The translations under genes were made by a program, and so were the position numbers. 64,000 bases of DNA from Aplysia californica (Eukaryota; Mollusca; Gastropoda; Aplysiida; Aplysiidae). Below, piece by piece: positions 11,110 through 31,405 of the stretch. The stretch covers positions 64,490 through 128,489 of the forward strand of contig NW_004797652.1 of the NCBI RefSeq assembly GCF_000002075.1. The letters run 5' to 3'. The notes beneath the pieces were generated by a model, which saw nothing but the letters and a program-made list of their open reading frames with translations, was not told the origin of the DNA and did no database searches. How positions within the stretch are numbered: position 1 is the first letter of the stretch; every line of letters begins with the position of its first letter.

Positions 11110-11560
11110 CAAGATCTAGTGTTTTATCAATCATTGATCGGAATTCCCATTGATCAATGGATGGGTGGTAATTTTAAGTTGGTACGGAGAATCTACTAAA
11201 CGCTGAGATCTGAAATTTTACAGCAATAAAAAAGACATGTGGGGCGCTTGTGTGGTCGGCGATCAACCGGCAGCTCCGCTTAGTTTTCGAACCGCAGAGG
11301 AAATTCGCACAAACACGGCAATATCTCCGGTTCTAGAGTAGGCCCGCGTCACCGCGCTACTGTTTGGGTGCGCAACCCCCGGTCTCCTGCTTTGTTTTGG
11401 ATAAGAACAGCGAAAACGAGGTCACTTTCTGTGAGCATGCGCAGAATGCAGCTTATTTCACTTTCGTTTTGAAGGTTCCTGTCAACACACGTGATTCTAC
11501 GGTGTCGGAAAGTTTTGCCCCTTCATATTAATGGTTTTCGTAACCGGTATCGGTCAATTT
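11110..11560. repeat. Dispersed repeat family B, copy 1
   Basis: It matches 21730-21935 over the ordered blocks GTGTTTTATC, GGTAATTTTAAGTTGGTA, TTTTACAGCAATAAA and GAGGAAATTCGCACAAACAC. Copies at 15680-15895 and 21935-22145 share a further block (TGGCATGTCGTTAGTTTAAC, TGGTTGCCGAGTTTCATTTA). A diverged relative is at about 25600-25760. Class unknown. Confidence 0.65.
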
Positions 11561-11958
11561 ACTACTAAGCGCTTGAGTAGTCGATTATTTAGCACATCTA
11601 GCTAATCAAGCTCTAATGTATCGTAGAATGTATACTAGAATCGATAAATACTATCGCAGGCTGCTTCTTAATGCCCAGGAACATGCCAGATAGGGTTGCG
11701 CACTGAAGCAGACCAAATTTGTGCAGTCTGTTTCAGTGCGCAATATCTGCTTTTTTGCTATTTGGCATTGATAGTGTGGCTTCTAGTTCTAGGCCCTTTG
11801 TTTGTTTTACTTATTAAGTTATTTCTTTATGACCTGCATTGTGCACTGAAACAGACTGTTTTCCTTCCATTTGGATGCATTATATTGCCATTGGAAGATG
11901 ATAAGTTAATGTATTCATGTCAAAATTAATTAATATGGAAATATAATCTCCAAAATGT

Positions 11959-12214
11959 TCAATTTCTTCTTTTCATGTCTTTTTCTTCTTCTTTTTTGCC
12001 CTTTTCCTTAAAGAATACTAGTCTAGGTATAGTCTAATTCTTGTTTTCTTCTTTCACTTCCTTGTGTCCACAGCACCTTTCTTTTTCAATTTCTTCTTTT
12101 CACGTCTTTTTCTTCTTCTTTTTTGTCCTTTTCCTTCTAAAATACTAGTGTAGGTATAGTCTTATTCTTGTTTTCTTCTTTCCCCTTCTTGTGTCCACAG
12201 CACCTTTCTTTTTA
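11959..12214. repeat. Tandem duplication, 127-bp unit, two copies
   Basis: Unit 1 is 11959-12085 and unit 2 is 12086-12214. Both are T-rich and run from TCAATTTCTTCTTTTCA to CCACAGCACCTTTCTTTTT. The Mutator-like element starts exactly where unit 2 ends. Confidence 0.85.
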
Positions 12215-12362
12215 GGGAGTGTATACAGACCTGGTAACCGGGAACAAAGTCACAAAGTATACAGACCCGGTAGGGGAACTCCTTTGTGATTTCGGAAAGT
12301 TTCAGCGCCTGTTGGCTCAGGGACACAGAATTCTAAGTGTAGAATTCTGTGCTCAGGGAAGA

Positions 12363-12482
12363 CCTAGGTTCTTCTAGATCTATGGTCCAGGTCTAGATCT
12401 AGATAGACAGACATTATAAATCATTGATCTAGTTTCGAGGCTAGCCTAGATCTAGATCTAGATGTAGATTAGATCTAGATCT
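12363..12482. repeat. GATCTA-type hexamer array
   Basis: Imperfect AGATCT/CTAGAT repeats lie inside the Mutator-like element. The same hexamer occurs at 13121-13136, 15663-15680, 15925-16180 and 18265-18315. Confidence 0.85.
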
Positions 12483-12597
12483 TAATGAAGATTGCGGATG
12501 TCTTTTCGATGAACGATTGTTTTTCCTCCGTTTTGGAGTTGGAGGAATCACAATTTGAAGAAAAGAACAATGTCATAATTTCAATCGAGCAGTCACC

Positions 12598-12613
12598 CTC
12601 TCTATTTCTCTGC

Positions 12614-12648
<35 letters not shown>

Positions 12649-12655
12649 TGTGTGT
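12598..12655. repeat. (TC)n(TG)n microsatellite
   Basis: A TC run is followed by a GT run. A matching TC/AC compound repeat is at 12783-12822. Frames through them are artefacts. Confidence 0.9.
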
Positions 12656-12788
12656 ATCGCTCGCATTCTCTTTTTCTTTGTTCGTCTCCGTCTTTCTTTC
12701 TCTCCAGCTATTTCCCACTCTATCTTTCTCTCGTTCCCTCCTAAAAACTCGGGGCATGTTATCACATTTTGCTAACACTTCTCTCCCC

Positions 12789-12822
<34 letters not shown>

Positions 12823-12939
12823 GACCGGGTCTGGGCGCTGAAACTTTCCGAAATCACAAAAGAGTTCCCCTACCGGGTCTGTATACTTCGTGACTTGGTT
12901 CCCGGTTACCGGGTCTGTATACACTTCGTTCTTTTTATC

Positions 12940-15340
12940 CATTATCAAAACACATACACACGGTGTAAGGAAATCTCCTGTTAGGGGGCGCACAGCTCCC
13001 AAAAAGAACACGCCTAATTGACCTTGGCCTTCCGTTATGGTCACTACAGACTACAGGAACTTCTTGCAAGGAAAAGAAGACAAGAGAAGGATGAAATCAG
13101 AAAAGTGTCAAAAAAGAGCTAGATCTAGATCTAGAGCTGTAAACATGGTACTATTATTGCGCACCAAACCAGACGATATGTTGCACCAAACCAGAAACCT
13201 TGCGCACCAAACCAGACACACGTTACCAAACAAACACCACCACAACATATAGAAATTTTAAACTGCTGTTACAGTAATGCGCTACACCGTATAGAGAGGA
13301 AGTTTTTCTAACTTCTGGTGAAAAAATCATGAAGATCGACCTGTAACTTCCAGAGTAGGCACTTGGATAAAAATTTCAAAGCTTTCAAATTGCTTTAAAA
13401 ACAATACCAATGCAAAGAGCTCAGTGACACGATTCCAACGCAACCTTAGTTATTGCTCTATGTTGAACCGTTTTTGAGATATGGCATTTTAAAGATCTTT
13501 TCGAGGGGATAACATCTATATAGAAAAAAAAGGCAATTTTTGTGATCGAAACAGCAAGGACAACAAGGGAAATGTTAGCTGCTTCAATATGCTGCTGCGT
13601 ACATGCAAAAACCAAACATTTTCTGAAACCTTGTGATGTTGAGGACAAAATAACAGTCAGACGAGATTTTTAAAATATATCGTGGTGGGTAATATTGGGT
13701 AATATTATGTAACACTGTGTTGTGTAACGTGACCGCACCGTCCTGCGGTCAATATATTTTGCCATAACTTTCTTATAAATTAAGCTACATCAATAATTGA
13801 GGTATCGTTTTGAAGGTCTTTTTAAGGCCTTTCTTTTGGAACATCTACATATCAAATATCAGTAGAATTAACAAAAAAACTGATTAAAAAATAAAATATA
13901 TTTTAACAAAACAGCTGGTCGCCTAAAATAAGATGAGCATAGAAGTTTTTAAAGTTAACATTTGTGTCTACAGCTGCTGCAAACTAGTGTTTTTAGTCTA
14001 CCTTAATTCATGATAATACTGTTTTTTAAATTCATTTTGCATGTTATTGTTAGAATGTTTCTTTCATGTTTTAATTTGTCATGTAAATGATCAATTACTC
14101 TGTCTTTATCTTTGATTTCTCTTTTACATCTTTAACTCATGAGATTGCCCTGTAAGTTAAACAATAGTCTCTTCTAATTTTATTACTTCAGTTTGTTCAG
14201 CAAGTTTTTCATTATATTTTTATTGTGTTTATTTAAATGTTCATCTTCTTCAAAGACAATTAGTTGTGAAATATGACATGTTTTTTGAAGCACGCAATTG
14301 TGTCACGATACTTATTTATTCTTTCTTTATTTCTGGCAATTGTTTAGTTCACCCAGTCTGCCAACTTGATATTGTTAAATTAATGTCAATTTTTTTTCCT
14401 TGTCTGCAACAAATGCTTTCTTAAGTGCTCAATTTTTTTGCAACTTGTTCAAACAAGTTTTTCTGTGAATTCGACCAACTCCGCAAGCATTTCAATTTCT
14501 GGATTTTAATTAAAGTCAGGATTTATTCTGGTGAGCTGTCAATAAATCCAATGGAACAGTGGCAGGTTGTGATCAGGGGCTGTGGAAAAAAAAAAAAAAG
14601 CAAAGCAATGAATTCATCAATGAAGTAAATAAATTCATTTGTGAGCAGTGGATGGAAATTTGACATTTTCACACTACAACTCTAGTCTAGTAAAGGGAGG
14701 GTGTAGATGACTAGACAAGAGACAAAACATCTTCTAATAAACATGTAGATCTATCTTAAAACAAACTGGACAAAGTACATGATAATTTAAAGAGATATTT
14801 AAATAACAAGCACACACAAAAACAATTAAGAAGAAAAAATATTTAAAGACAATATAAGCACACAAAAGAAGTAAAAACTTGCGTGAAATCGATGGTCTAA
14901 CAGTGACAGTAACACAGAAACAAAACAAGGCCAAGGCTGTTACATTTCCCTCCCTCCCACCCAAGACTCCTTACTGATTGTTACATGGTTCAAATTCATA
15001 AAAATTATACAACAGTGATACATATTACATTCCAAAATTTAAAATAAATCATATCTTCTACTATAAAACATTCTTCAATGCCGTTTAAGAGGTAATAAAC
15101 GCCAACAATACACGTTAGCGTGGGTTAAGTTCGCTTTCCGCAATGGCCGCCATGACCTCCCGGTTCACGCTCAGCAGCGCGATCGATAATAGGTCATGCC
15201 CATTCATGGAGAGTGACCTATTTAAATTAGGGCTCACACGCTTATGCCTCAACGTACAACATTGAAATTAACAAATAAAAGAGATAAAAGGTTGAAGAAA
15301 AGACTGTGAGGAGTACCTAAAAAAAAAAAGATATACTCTT
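12940..15340. other. Long non-coding stretch
   Basis: No convincing exon was found. A short tandem motif GCACCAAACCAGA occurs three times at 13160-13215. Sequence from 13700 to 15100 is strongly AT-rich and featureless by eye. It may hold introns of a minus-strand gene starting near 15425. Confidence 0.5.
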
Positions 15341-15363
15341 TAAATATAAAGGCTTGAACTTAC

Positions 15364-15425
15364 CTTATTTTTAACTCCTTGTAACTCCGAACACACACAA
15401 CCGATCCCGAAGTGGAAAACGCCAT
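15364..15425 (-). CDS. Candidate first coding exon of an unidentified gene
   Basis: On the minus strand an ATG at 15425 opens MAFSTSGSVVCVRSYKELKI and runs into a consensus donor AAG|GTAAGT, ending with two bases of the next codon. The surroundings are comparatively GC-rich, as at a promoter. The end phase would fit the first known ATP6AP1 exon (9554), but the peptide has no signal-peptide character and no Ac45 landmark. No partner exon was identified. Some upstream sequence belongs to repeat family B, so this could be chance. Confidence 0.3.
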
Positions 15426-15679
15426 AATACGCGCCTTTCTTTCCTCTTTAATTTGATAGGCGGAAGTAATCCATAAATTGAAAAGAACACTATAAACGAA
15501 ACAAAACAAATAGGTACCCCCCTCACGGGGCCCGATTTCTGACACAAAACGCGGCGGCCGCAGGTGAACGAAAATCTCGGGCCGCGCGGGCCGATATCCA
15601 AGTGCCTATCCAGAGATATCCACAAAAGATCGCTTACTGTATATCGCACCACAGGATGTACTCTAGATCTAGATCTAGT

Positions 15680-15895
15680 AATCGTTCGGGATTGTACGCT
15701 GGCATGTCGTTAGTTTAACCTTTCCTCTGGTTGGTTGCCGAGTTTCATTTATTTTCGTCCAGGAGTTTTCCCGTAGCCGTAACTATACTTAGAAGAGTCA
15801 CTTCAGATTCCGAGCGGCCCAAAAATTACCCCTCGCGCGGAGGCCGATTTCCGGCCCAAGGCGCAGCGGGCGATTGGCACTGCTACACAAGTAAG
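15680..15895. repeat. Dispersed repeat family B, copy 2
   Basis: It parallels 21935-22145: TGGCATGTCGTTAGTTTAAC, GAGTTTTCCCGTA, ACTATACTTAGAAGAG, a GAGCGGCCCAA box and GGCGCAGCGGGCGATTGGCA. Confidence 0.7.
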
Positions 15896-15924
15896 ACTGT
15901 AAGTGCTGCTGTTACTGCCTAAAG

Positions 15925-16180
15925 CTAGATCTAGATCTAGATCTACTCGTAGCCATACTTTTCTGTCGTTAGATCTAGATCTAGAATCTACATGATATTG
16001 ACATTATTGAGATGCCCAAGAAAGTCCCCCTCAAAAAAATAACTAAGACTAGATCTAGATCTAGATTCTAGATTCTCTGTATCTAGATTCTAGATTTCTG
16101 AATCTAGAATCTAGACTAGATCTAGATCTAGATCTAGGTCTCTAGATCTAGATCTAGATCTTGAATCTAGATCTAAGCCA
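15925..16180. repeat. Dense GATCTA/TCTAGA hexamer arrays
   Basis: Several blocks of TCTAGATCTAGATC fill 15925-15946, 15970-15988 and 16046-16180. The unit is self-complementary, so each block can fold on itself. Confidence 0.9.
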
Positions 16181-16184
16181 CTAA

Positions 16185-17359
16185 GCCTAAGCCCTAAGGC
16201 CCTAAAAGCAGGCGAAAGTGAAAGCCGAAAGTGAGTGTTACCTTTCCGGTGACCAAAACAATACTGGGACGATTTCATTCCCTGATGCCAGGTGGACAAG
16301 GCAGAACGCTAACGCTAAAGCCAATGCCATAGCTACAACTGTTGAGATATGAAATTACAAACAGAATTTTCTACTCTGAAACAGGACGGTCCAATTCGCC
16401 CTTTCCAAGCCTGGAATCGTAGTTTGGCTATGTTAATGCGATGACGAAAAGACAACTGGCCAGCCGGAAGTCTTGTGATCATCAACTGAACTAATATGCC
16501 AGTTTGGACTGAATATAGTCTTCACCATTCCGTGCCGTACATCAGGTTCCTTGCAAACCGCCAAACTCCCTCTGCACAATTCTGCCAGATCAGTATGATG
16601 GGAATTCGATATAATAACATTTTGCTTTATTAAAAGACAAAAACTGTCTCGCACAATCATTGATAGCATTGAAGACCTAAATTTGTCATTGTCAACAATA
16701 CAATAATACAGCCTAGGCCAAGAGCTTGAATAATTTAATTTTTAAATATTAATATCTTTACAACTATGAAAACATTTACATACTATGCATGTGGCCCTTC
16801 TTGAGACTCCCCCATGCAATAACATGTACTCACAGCTTGCCTCAGGCTATTTTTCCTACATTACAGCACTGACGTGATATGTGAATATGGGCAGCCTTAC
16901 ACAATTATTATGTTCAAACTTAAAGATGAAGTTTACTATCATATCATTAATTAAACGAAACCCCGCATATTAAATTAAATATGATATAAGAGGACCTGTG
17001 TACGTAGATCATTTCGTAATGCAAAATCAAAAATCAAAATGTTGTTATTCCAAAAAGAACGCTAAATTTTGTTACATAATCTAAACCAACTTCTTTGATC
17101 TAAACCCGCAGAAAGTCAGACGTGCAAAGCCAACATGTCTGATAAAACCTGACATTCTGTCAGATTGGGCAACTTATGATTTATTTCGCGTTTTTATTCT
17201 AAAGTACCTTAAGGCTGCTGAGCCTTTCCTGTTGTTTGCTTTTGTATGAAATCAAGATACCTTTGTGTAGATACTTATTTGTTTACTGAATGGCATTAGA
17301 GGGATTGATTAGATCTACATCTGCTCTCCAAAGCATTACACACAAACACATATACATAC

Positions 17360-17440
<81 letters not shown>

Positions 17441-17960
17441 GAGGACAACCCTTGAAATCTCTGGTATTAATACTTCCAGCCCCATCCGTGTATATTTTCA
17501 GCTGCGCTTGTAGCCCGCCGTCCCAAGAGATATGCTCTCAGTTTCAGGGGGAACCAAATTTGCACATAAAAAAAAATAGCAAACCTAATTAAACTTTAAT
17601 TTTCATAAAATTTGTTCATTTACCTTTAAATGTTGTAATATGATATTATCTAAACCTCATTACAAAGATGCCAGAACTACATCACTTTTTAGAATGCATG
17701 CCTCTTTTTTCTGAAATACAGCTGTATTGGCTGGGACTGAGGTTATGGAGTGCATAAAAATGTCTGGCTGTGGAGGAAAAATACATTAGAGAATTATAAT
17801 TAAAGGGAAGAGAAGCCGCAGGGATCTCTAGGAAAGTAGCTACCCATATTTTCAGATGCATCATGTCTGAACATCTGCTCTGGATACTGGATGAAATTTA
17901 ATTTTGATAAAATAAGCCGAGCTTGAATTTGACTTGAAAAGTCAACGAAAGCAAAGAAAT
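16185..17960. other. Upstream flank of RPS23; only simple repeats seen
   Basis: AT-rich flank without recognised genes; a (GA)n run lies at 17371-17442. Confidence 0.5.
17371..17442. repeat. (GA)n microsatellite
   Basis: A nearly pure GA repeat with two GAAA interruptions, about 550 bp upstream of the RPS23 leader. Confidence 0.95.
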
Positions 17961-17977
17961 CTGGGGTTACTTTCTCA

Positions 17978-18028
17978 AGCTCGCCTATTTCCTCTTCCGT
18001 TTCTACCTTTCTCTCTTCAACTGCAAAC
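17978..18028 (+). promoter_or_regulatory. RPS23 5' leader with TOP-like pyrimidine tract
   Basis: A pyrimidine-rich stretch, TTTCCTCTTCCGTTTCTACC and on to CTCTCTTC, lies just before the ATG at 18029. Ribosomal protein mRNAs usually start with such a 5' terminal oligopyrimidine tract, which places them under mTOR/LARP1 translational control. The exact start base cannot be read from sequence. Confidence 0.6.
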
Positions 18029-26891
<8,863 letters not shown>

Positions 26892-26902
26892 AATGTTAAC
26901 AA

Positions 26903-26908
26903 AATAAA
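26903..26908 (+). terminator. RPS23 poly(A) signal AATAAA
   Basis: AATAAA starts 11 bp after the stop codon, with a GT/T-rich stretch (CTTGTTGTTTATTTTTGTGT) about 25 bp further on. It gives an unusually short 3' UTR. Confidence 0.8.
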
Positions 26909-26959
26909 AGTGAAGTGAAGTGACCATTTTCTTGTTGTTTATTTTTGTGTTTCTAACCC

Positions 26960-27980
26960 ATAGAGACCTACTGTCACATGTGCAGGTGGTTGAAGGGTGC
27001 CTTATGTACTTGTGGATCCTCTTTCTTTCCAATCCCTATCTTGCTTCTGTCTTATCTCCTTTCTTTGTGTGGTTAAAGTAAGGTATCTTAACCCTGTCCG
27101 TACGCTTGCTGGGGCATTTTGTACCCCCGGGGTTGTATTCTTCACATTTTAGAGTACTTTTAGGGTGAAGATCTCTTTGAAACTTTCAGTATTTCTCAAA
27201 AATGATTTCGACAGACTGTTATACATGCAAAGCGTACAGATCGGATTAACGAGTAAATTTCCTTTTTGGAAAGTGGTGGCACAGTTCCCCATGTCGTATG
27301 GATACGAAGTAAAACACGTAATACAGATAGGGTTAATTGTCTTGCCCTGTGTCTGGATACAGTACAGTGGAACTAGGTTTCAGCATAAGTTGGATTCCCC
27401 TGATTTTTAATTCTTAAAATCAATTTTAAAAATAACTGATTCAACGAACACATAGATCTAAATGGGCAAGCTCGGATTCAATGAAATCGCTTGCAGGGTG
27501 AATTGCTTTATTCTTTTTTAGATCAATCACTATCGGCTGCCTCTTTTCATACCAATACACACGTTATTAGCTTGCACCCATGTTTTAGCGTATGTTGGAC
27601 AGAACGCCAGTACCTGTGTGTGTGTTTGGGGGAATGCCAGTAGAGATACTAATGAGACACATCGGCTACTGATCAATATTTCAATGATACGTTAATCTTG
27701 TCACATAGATCTATGTGCGCTGGACTTGGATCGAACATTGCTATTATGCTAGTCTCAACACAGCAACATGACTTGTAAGGCAAACAATATAATATGTAGA
27801 TGTGCATTTGAACGAATTAGCCCTTTTGCACAGTGTGTGCTGCTTGGTGGAGGTCAGTGTACGTGTATTTTCCTTGAATTTTACAGCATTTCTTCGGCAA
27901 AGAAACAAAAGTGCTTCTCATTTGAAACCAAACTACTTTTGGTTAAAGTGGAATACATTATACATTGCTTGCTCGATGCC
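26960..27980. other. Intergenic stretch with a partial pogo-like end
   Basis: CAGTGGAACTAGGTTTCAGC at 27365, preceded by TA, resembles the left end of the MITE at 28603, but no right end was found nearby. Otherwise unassigned. Confidence 0.45.
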
Positions 27981-27982
27981 TG

Positions 27983-29325
27983 TACAAGGGGGTTCAATAA
28001 GTCTTTGGTCTGTGTATGAAGGAATCATGGTAGAGTAATAAAATTTCTCGTCTCCATGCAAATTTTCTGGGAAATCCTACGATAATAAGACTGAAGCTGT
28101 GTCATGGAGCCTGTTGAATATCGCTCAGTTGCCAAGTTTTTATACTTGCAAGGAAAATCCCCTTCAGACATTTTTCAGGAAATGGTCCAGGTTTATGGTG
28201 ACAAATGTCCTCGTTATTATACCGTGACATACTGGGTAAGACAAGTTCAAATCTGGATTCATGTCGGTGATGATAGTGATGGATGAAGATCGTGATGGGC
28301 ATCCATCCTTTGTGGTGACAACTGAAGAGAGTCTATCCATAGTGAAGAAACTGGTTCTACAAAACCGATGTATAACTCAAATAACTGTTAAACAGTGCTC
28401 AAGTGAAACACAAATTGGTGAAGGGTCAATTGAAACGATTCTCCATGACCATCTTAACATGAATAATATGTCTGCTCAGTGGGTGCTCCACCTTTTGACA
28501 AGTGAGCCAAAGAAGCAGAGGGTTGAGTCCTGCAAAACGCCCCTTCGAATGGAGTCCAATGACAAACATTTCTTTAAAAACATGGTGACTATGGATTAAA
28601 TACAGTGGAACTCGGATTCAACGAAGTCGCCGAGCCTGACCTAAAATCTCGTTGAATCTGAGTGTTCATTCTATACCAAACACGAGGTTTTGTGTAGATA
28701 ATTACAGGCACTGAGCAAGTAATGCATAAAGATGTCACAAGTAGTAGTACTGTAGTCAAGAAGTGTCTGAAATGTCCGCATATTATGAGCTGTTCTGTAA
28801 AAAAAGACCGATTAGTTCAAATGCACACGCCAGTGTCATCTCGATTGTTTACCAAAAAGTTGTGTCGCTGTGTAGAACCTAGCATTAGCATACGGCAACT
28901 TTTGATTCCACAGACCAGCGCACAATTCATTACGTAAATCTACGTCAAGACTAGCTTATCATTGTAATAGTGATCAGTTACCGAGGGGGAAAAAGACTGA
29001 CGTGTTTGTGTCTGCGTAATCCGAGTTCCACTGTATAGTATGGGTTTATCAGTTTATCATTTTGATCCACAACTCACAACAAAAAAATGTCCTTGCAATG
29101 GAAAACCTCTTCTTCTCCCTCACCAAAGAAGGCAAAGGTAACACTGCCAAATTCAAATGGAAAGGTCATGCTATCATGTTTCTGGAATTCTGAAGGTATC
29201 ATTCATCATGACTACCTGGAAAATGGAAAAATAGTCACAGGAGACTACTACTACTACTACTTGGGTTTGCTGATAAAAGTGCTGTACGAATTGGCAAGGA
29301 CGTCACTGAAGCTTGTTGAAGACTG
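27983..29325 (+). mobile_element. Mariner DNA transposon remnant
   Basis: It starts TACAAGGGGGTTCAATAAGT, a typical mariner end. Transposase fragments: 28104-28286 (MEPVEYRSVAKFLYLQGKSP, helix-turn-helix region), a following part to 28599 (SIETILHDHLNM) ending at the first catalytic motif VTMD, and 29060-29265 (FDPQL, QWKTSSSPSPKKAKV, FWNSEGIIHHDYL). A 431-bp MITE (28603-29033) splits the gene just after the catalytic Asp. The frame also shifts around 28285 and again after the insertion. The HDNA motif and the right end were not found here; a matching end lies at 31348-31402. Confidence 0.85.
28603..29033. mobile_element. Pogo/Tigger-like MITE M1, inserted in mariner
   Basis: Terminal inverted repeat CAGTGGAACTCGGATT, with TA on both sides (28601-28602, 29034-29035). 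It is 431 bp with no transposase frame. Part of its left end recurs inverted at 31617-31682. Confidence 0.8.
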
Positions 29326-29328
29326 GTT

Positions 29329-30077
29329 GGGGGGGGGGGGGGGGCTACACCCGGAGGCTATCTCGCTTATTTATTACTGGACCGAATTTTACCAAATTTC
29401 ACACATATAACAAGCATAGTAAGGAGTCTTAAAATCCGCAATCAAATTTGAGAAAAAAGTTTCGTTTCCATGGATACACCGCCATATTGGATTTTATTGA
29501 CATGTCTGACGTAATGAATACTGCACTTATCGCTCATGGAAATTGATTGTTTTTTTGCACGCGTGTTTACAAACATTAGATCTAAAAATTTGTGTTGTTT
29601 TTTTCCTAATCGAATTATGAAATTTTTAATGAATTTTTTCCTGAGGTAGCATTCAAGTTTGCGAAAAATCCGTGAAAATCCACACTCCAGACACCACCAA
29701 CAAAAATCTATTCCATATATATCAAAAATTCAACAGACAAATTTTTAGTATTACTATTACCTCTTCCCTTCATCCTGTGAAAATTTCATGAAGATTGGAT
29801 AAAAAATGGTGGAGTTATTCAAAAAAGTATAGAGAAAAGTCGCATTTTGAGAAAACGGCCGATAAAGAAAAATAAAATACTGACTTTATGAAATATGAGG
29901 AAATGACCGTTACAAACATGCCCGGTATGGGGAAAAATACGGTTTTGGGGTTTTTTTATGCCATGAAATAGTTGTAGGAGATGCTGAGGAAGCTAAAAAT
30001 GCCTACAACTACAACGCAAATTCCATGATTTTGAGCCGAATTTTGATTTTAGGGGTGTAGCCCCCCCCCCCCCCCCC
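29329..30077. mobile_element. Element with poly-G/CTACACC inverted ends
   Basis: The left end is 16 G followed by CTACACCC; the right end is GGGGTGTAG followed by 17 C. This gives an inverted repeat of about 23 bp around 700 bp of AT-rich non-coding sequence. The last part of the right end (TTTTAGGGGTGTAG) is repeated once more at 30083-30097 before another C run. No transposase was seen and no target duplication could be assigned. Confidence 0.5.
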
Positions 30078-30119
30078 TTTGATTTTAGGGGTGTAGCGCC
30101 GCGCCCCCCCCCCCCCCCT

Positions 30120-31347
30120 TAAGGACCATTTTGGGTAATTTTCCCTCAAGGGCTTTAGAATAATTAGAAGGTCAAAGAGAGTTGGCAGAAACGTGTTACT
30201 CTGCATGATGGCCATGTCTGTCCCTGTGGTTTTATGAACCCCCGCATAATTTAGCAAAATTTGGTCATTTTTTGCATTATTTCTGATTATTTTCCTTTAT
30301 CATTCTTGATTCTTTGTCAAAATTAACAGAATCGCATAATTTCACATTTTTGGGCTCAGTTTGCATAATTTCAGAAATGTTCTTGCATAAAACGACGGGG
30401 ACAGCCATGTAAAGACATAAAAAGTATGAGTGCCAAGCAGGGGCGAAGGCTGACTTGTTTGACAGGGTAATCAAAGTGAAACGGGACCAATGGCTTGTAG
30501 ATATCACACAAGAATCTTACTCGAGGCGGCGACTCTGACTGAGTTGTGAATGAAAACAAATTCGGAATTCACATTGTATGTTCAACCGCCAAAATAATCG
30601 GGAAAGTATCTTATTAAATATCAGTTCCAACTAAAATTAAATTTAACTTTAGATGTGAATACATAAACACGAAGCAGAGATGTCAGTACTAGATCTATAT
30701 GTTATAGATCTGCCAGTGAGTCTAACTCTTTGGTAGAACATGACAATTATCATTTTTTAAATTTCACATTTGGCTGTTTTTGTTAGCCTTTCGCGGCCAG
30801 GAGCTGGTGTCATAATCGAGGTCACGATCTGATTATAGGGCGGTAAAAAGTCGAGGAAAAAAAAACAAGCACATGTAGCAGTCAAGAGATTATTAGGAGT
30901 TAGTTCCCCTCATATATGTGAGGTAGACTCGACCAGTGTTAGTTAGCTTACATAATCAGAGCTTGTGATTGATTATAACTGTGGCCCCAAAGGGGTGAGC
31001 AGGGTATATGTGGCAATGAAACAGCTTTGACTGCAATACACATGTTCCCTTCAACTCTATTGGTGGACTCTTCCAGCCTCACTTTAAGCTTACTTAAAAT
31101 TAAAGCTTGTGACTGCTTATGGAGTGGCCCGAGAGGGGTGAGGAGGCTATTTCTGTGGCCGTGAAACCGTTTTGAATGTTAGGCATACTCATTGTTGATT
31201 ACGAACGTCTTTTTACATTTAATTTAAGAGGTTTACGTTTAAGGGTGAATTTTACAGTTACAGCGACAATGTTTCAAAATTAGGAAGGGAAGCAGTTATT
31301 ATTTGATTATTATTATAGACGCTTCGCCCCTGGTGCCAAGTTACAAA
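30120..31347. other. Non-coding stretch with GCATAATT-rich repeats
   Basis: Around 30240-30420 the motif GCATAATTT recurs, reminiscent of the repeat at 50935-51190. No gene was seen. Confidence 0.45.
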
Positions 31348-31402
31348 GCTCTAGCTTTATTCCTTCATATTTAGACCAAAGACTTCTTGAATCCCCCTCG
31401 TA
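31348..31402 (-). mobile_element. Mariner terminal fragment
   Basis: On the minus strand it reads TACGAGGGGGATTCAAGAAG and continues like the end at 27983. It could be the right end of that same mariner, pushed about 3.4 kb away by later insertions. Confidence 0.55.
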
Positions 31403-31405
31403 ATA

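Larger units (their letters stand above)
12215..12928. mobile_element. Mutator-like non-autonomous DNA transposon
   Basis: Terminal inverted repeats of about 95-100 bp, about 90% identical, lie at about 12215-12312 and 12828-12928. They share the order GTGTATACAGACC, TAACCGGGAAC, GTATACAGACCCGG and TTTCGGAAAGTTTCAGCGC. A perfect 9-bp direct repeat TTCTTTTTA flanks it (12206-12214 and 12929-12937). Long terminal repeats plus a 9-bp duplication are typical of Mutator-like elements. No transposase frame is present; the inside holds GATCTA, TC and TG simple repeats. The T-rich target weakens the duplication slightly. Confidence 0.65.

Noticed and set aside
12475-12893. Overlapping frames with Arg-Glu and Thr-His repeats
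   Set aside because: They translate TC/TG/AC microsatellites on both strands inside a transposon.
13421-13648. 75-codon minus-strand frame starting MSSTSQGF
   Set aside because: No domain, no splice context and AT-driven composition; a chance frame.
14734-14964. Hydrophobic minus-strand frame that could be a signal peptide for ATP6AP1
   Set aside because: Phe/Val/Cys-rich because of AT-rich repeats; no Ac45 landmark and no donor in the needed phase.
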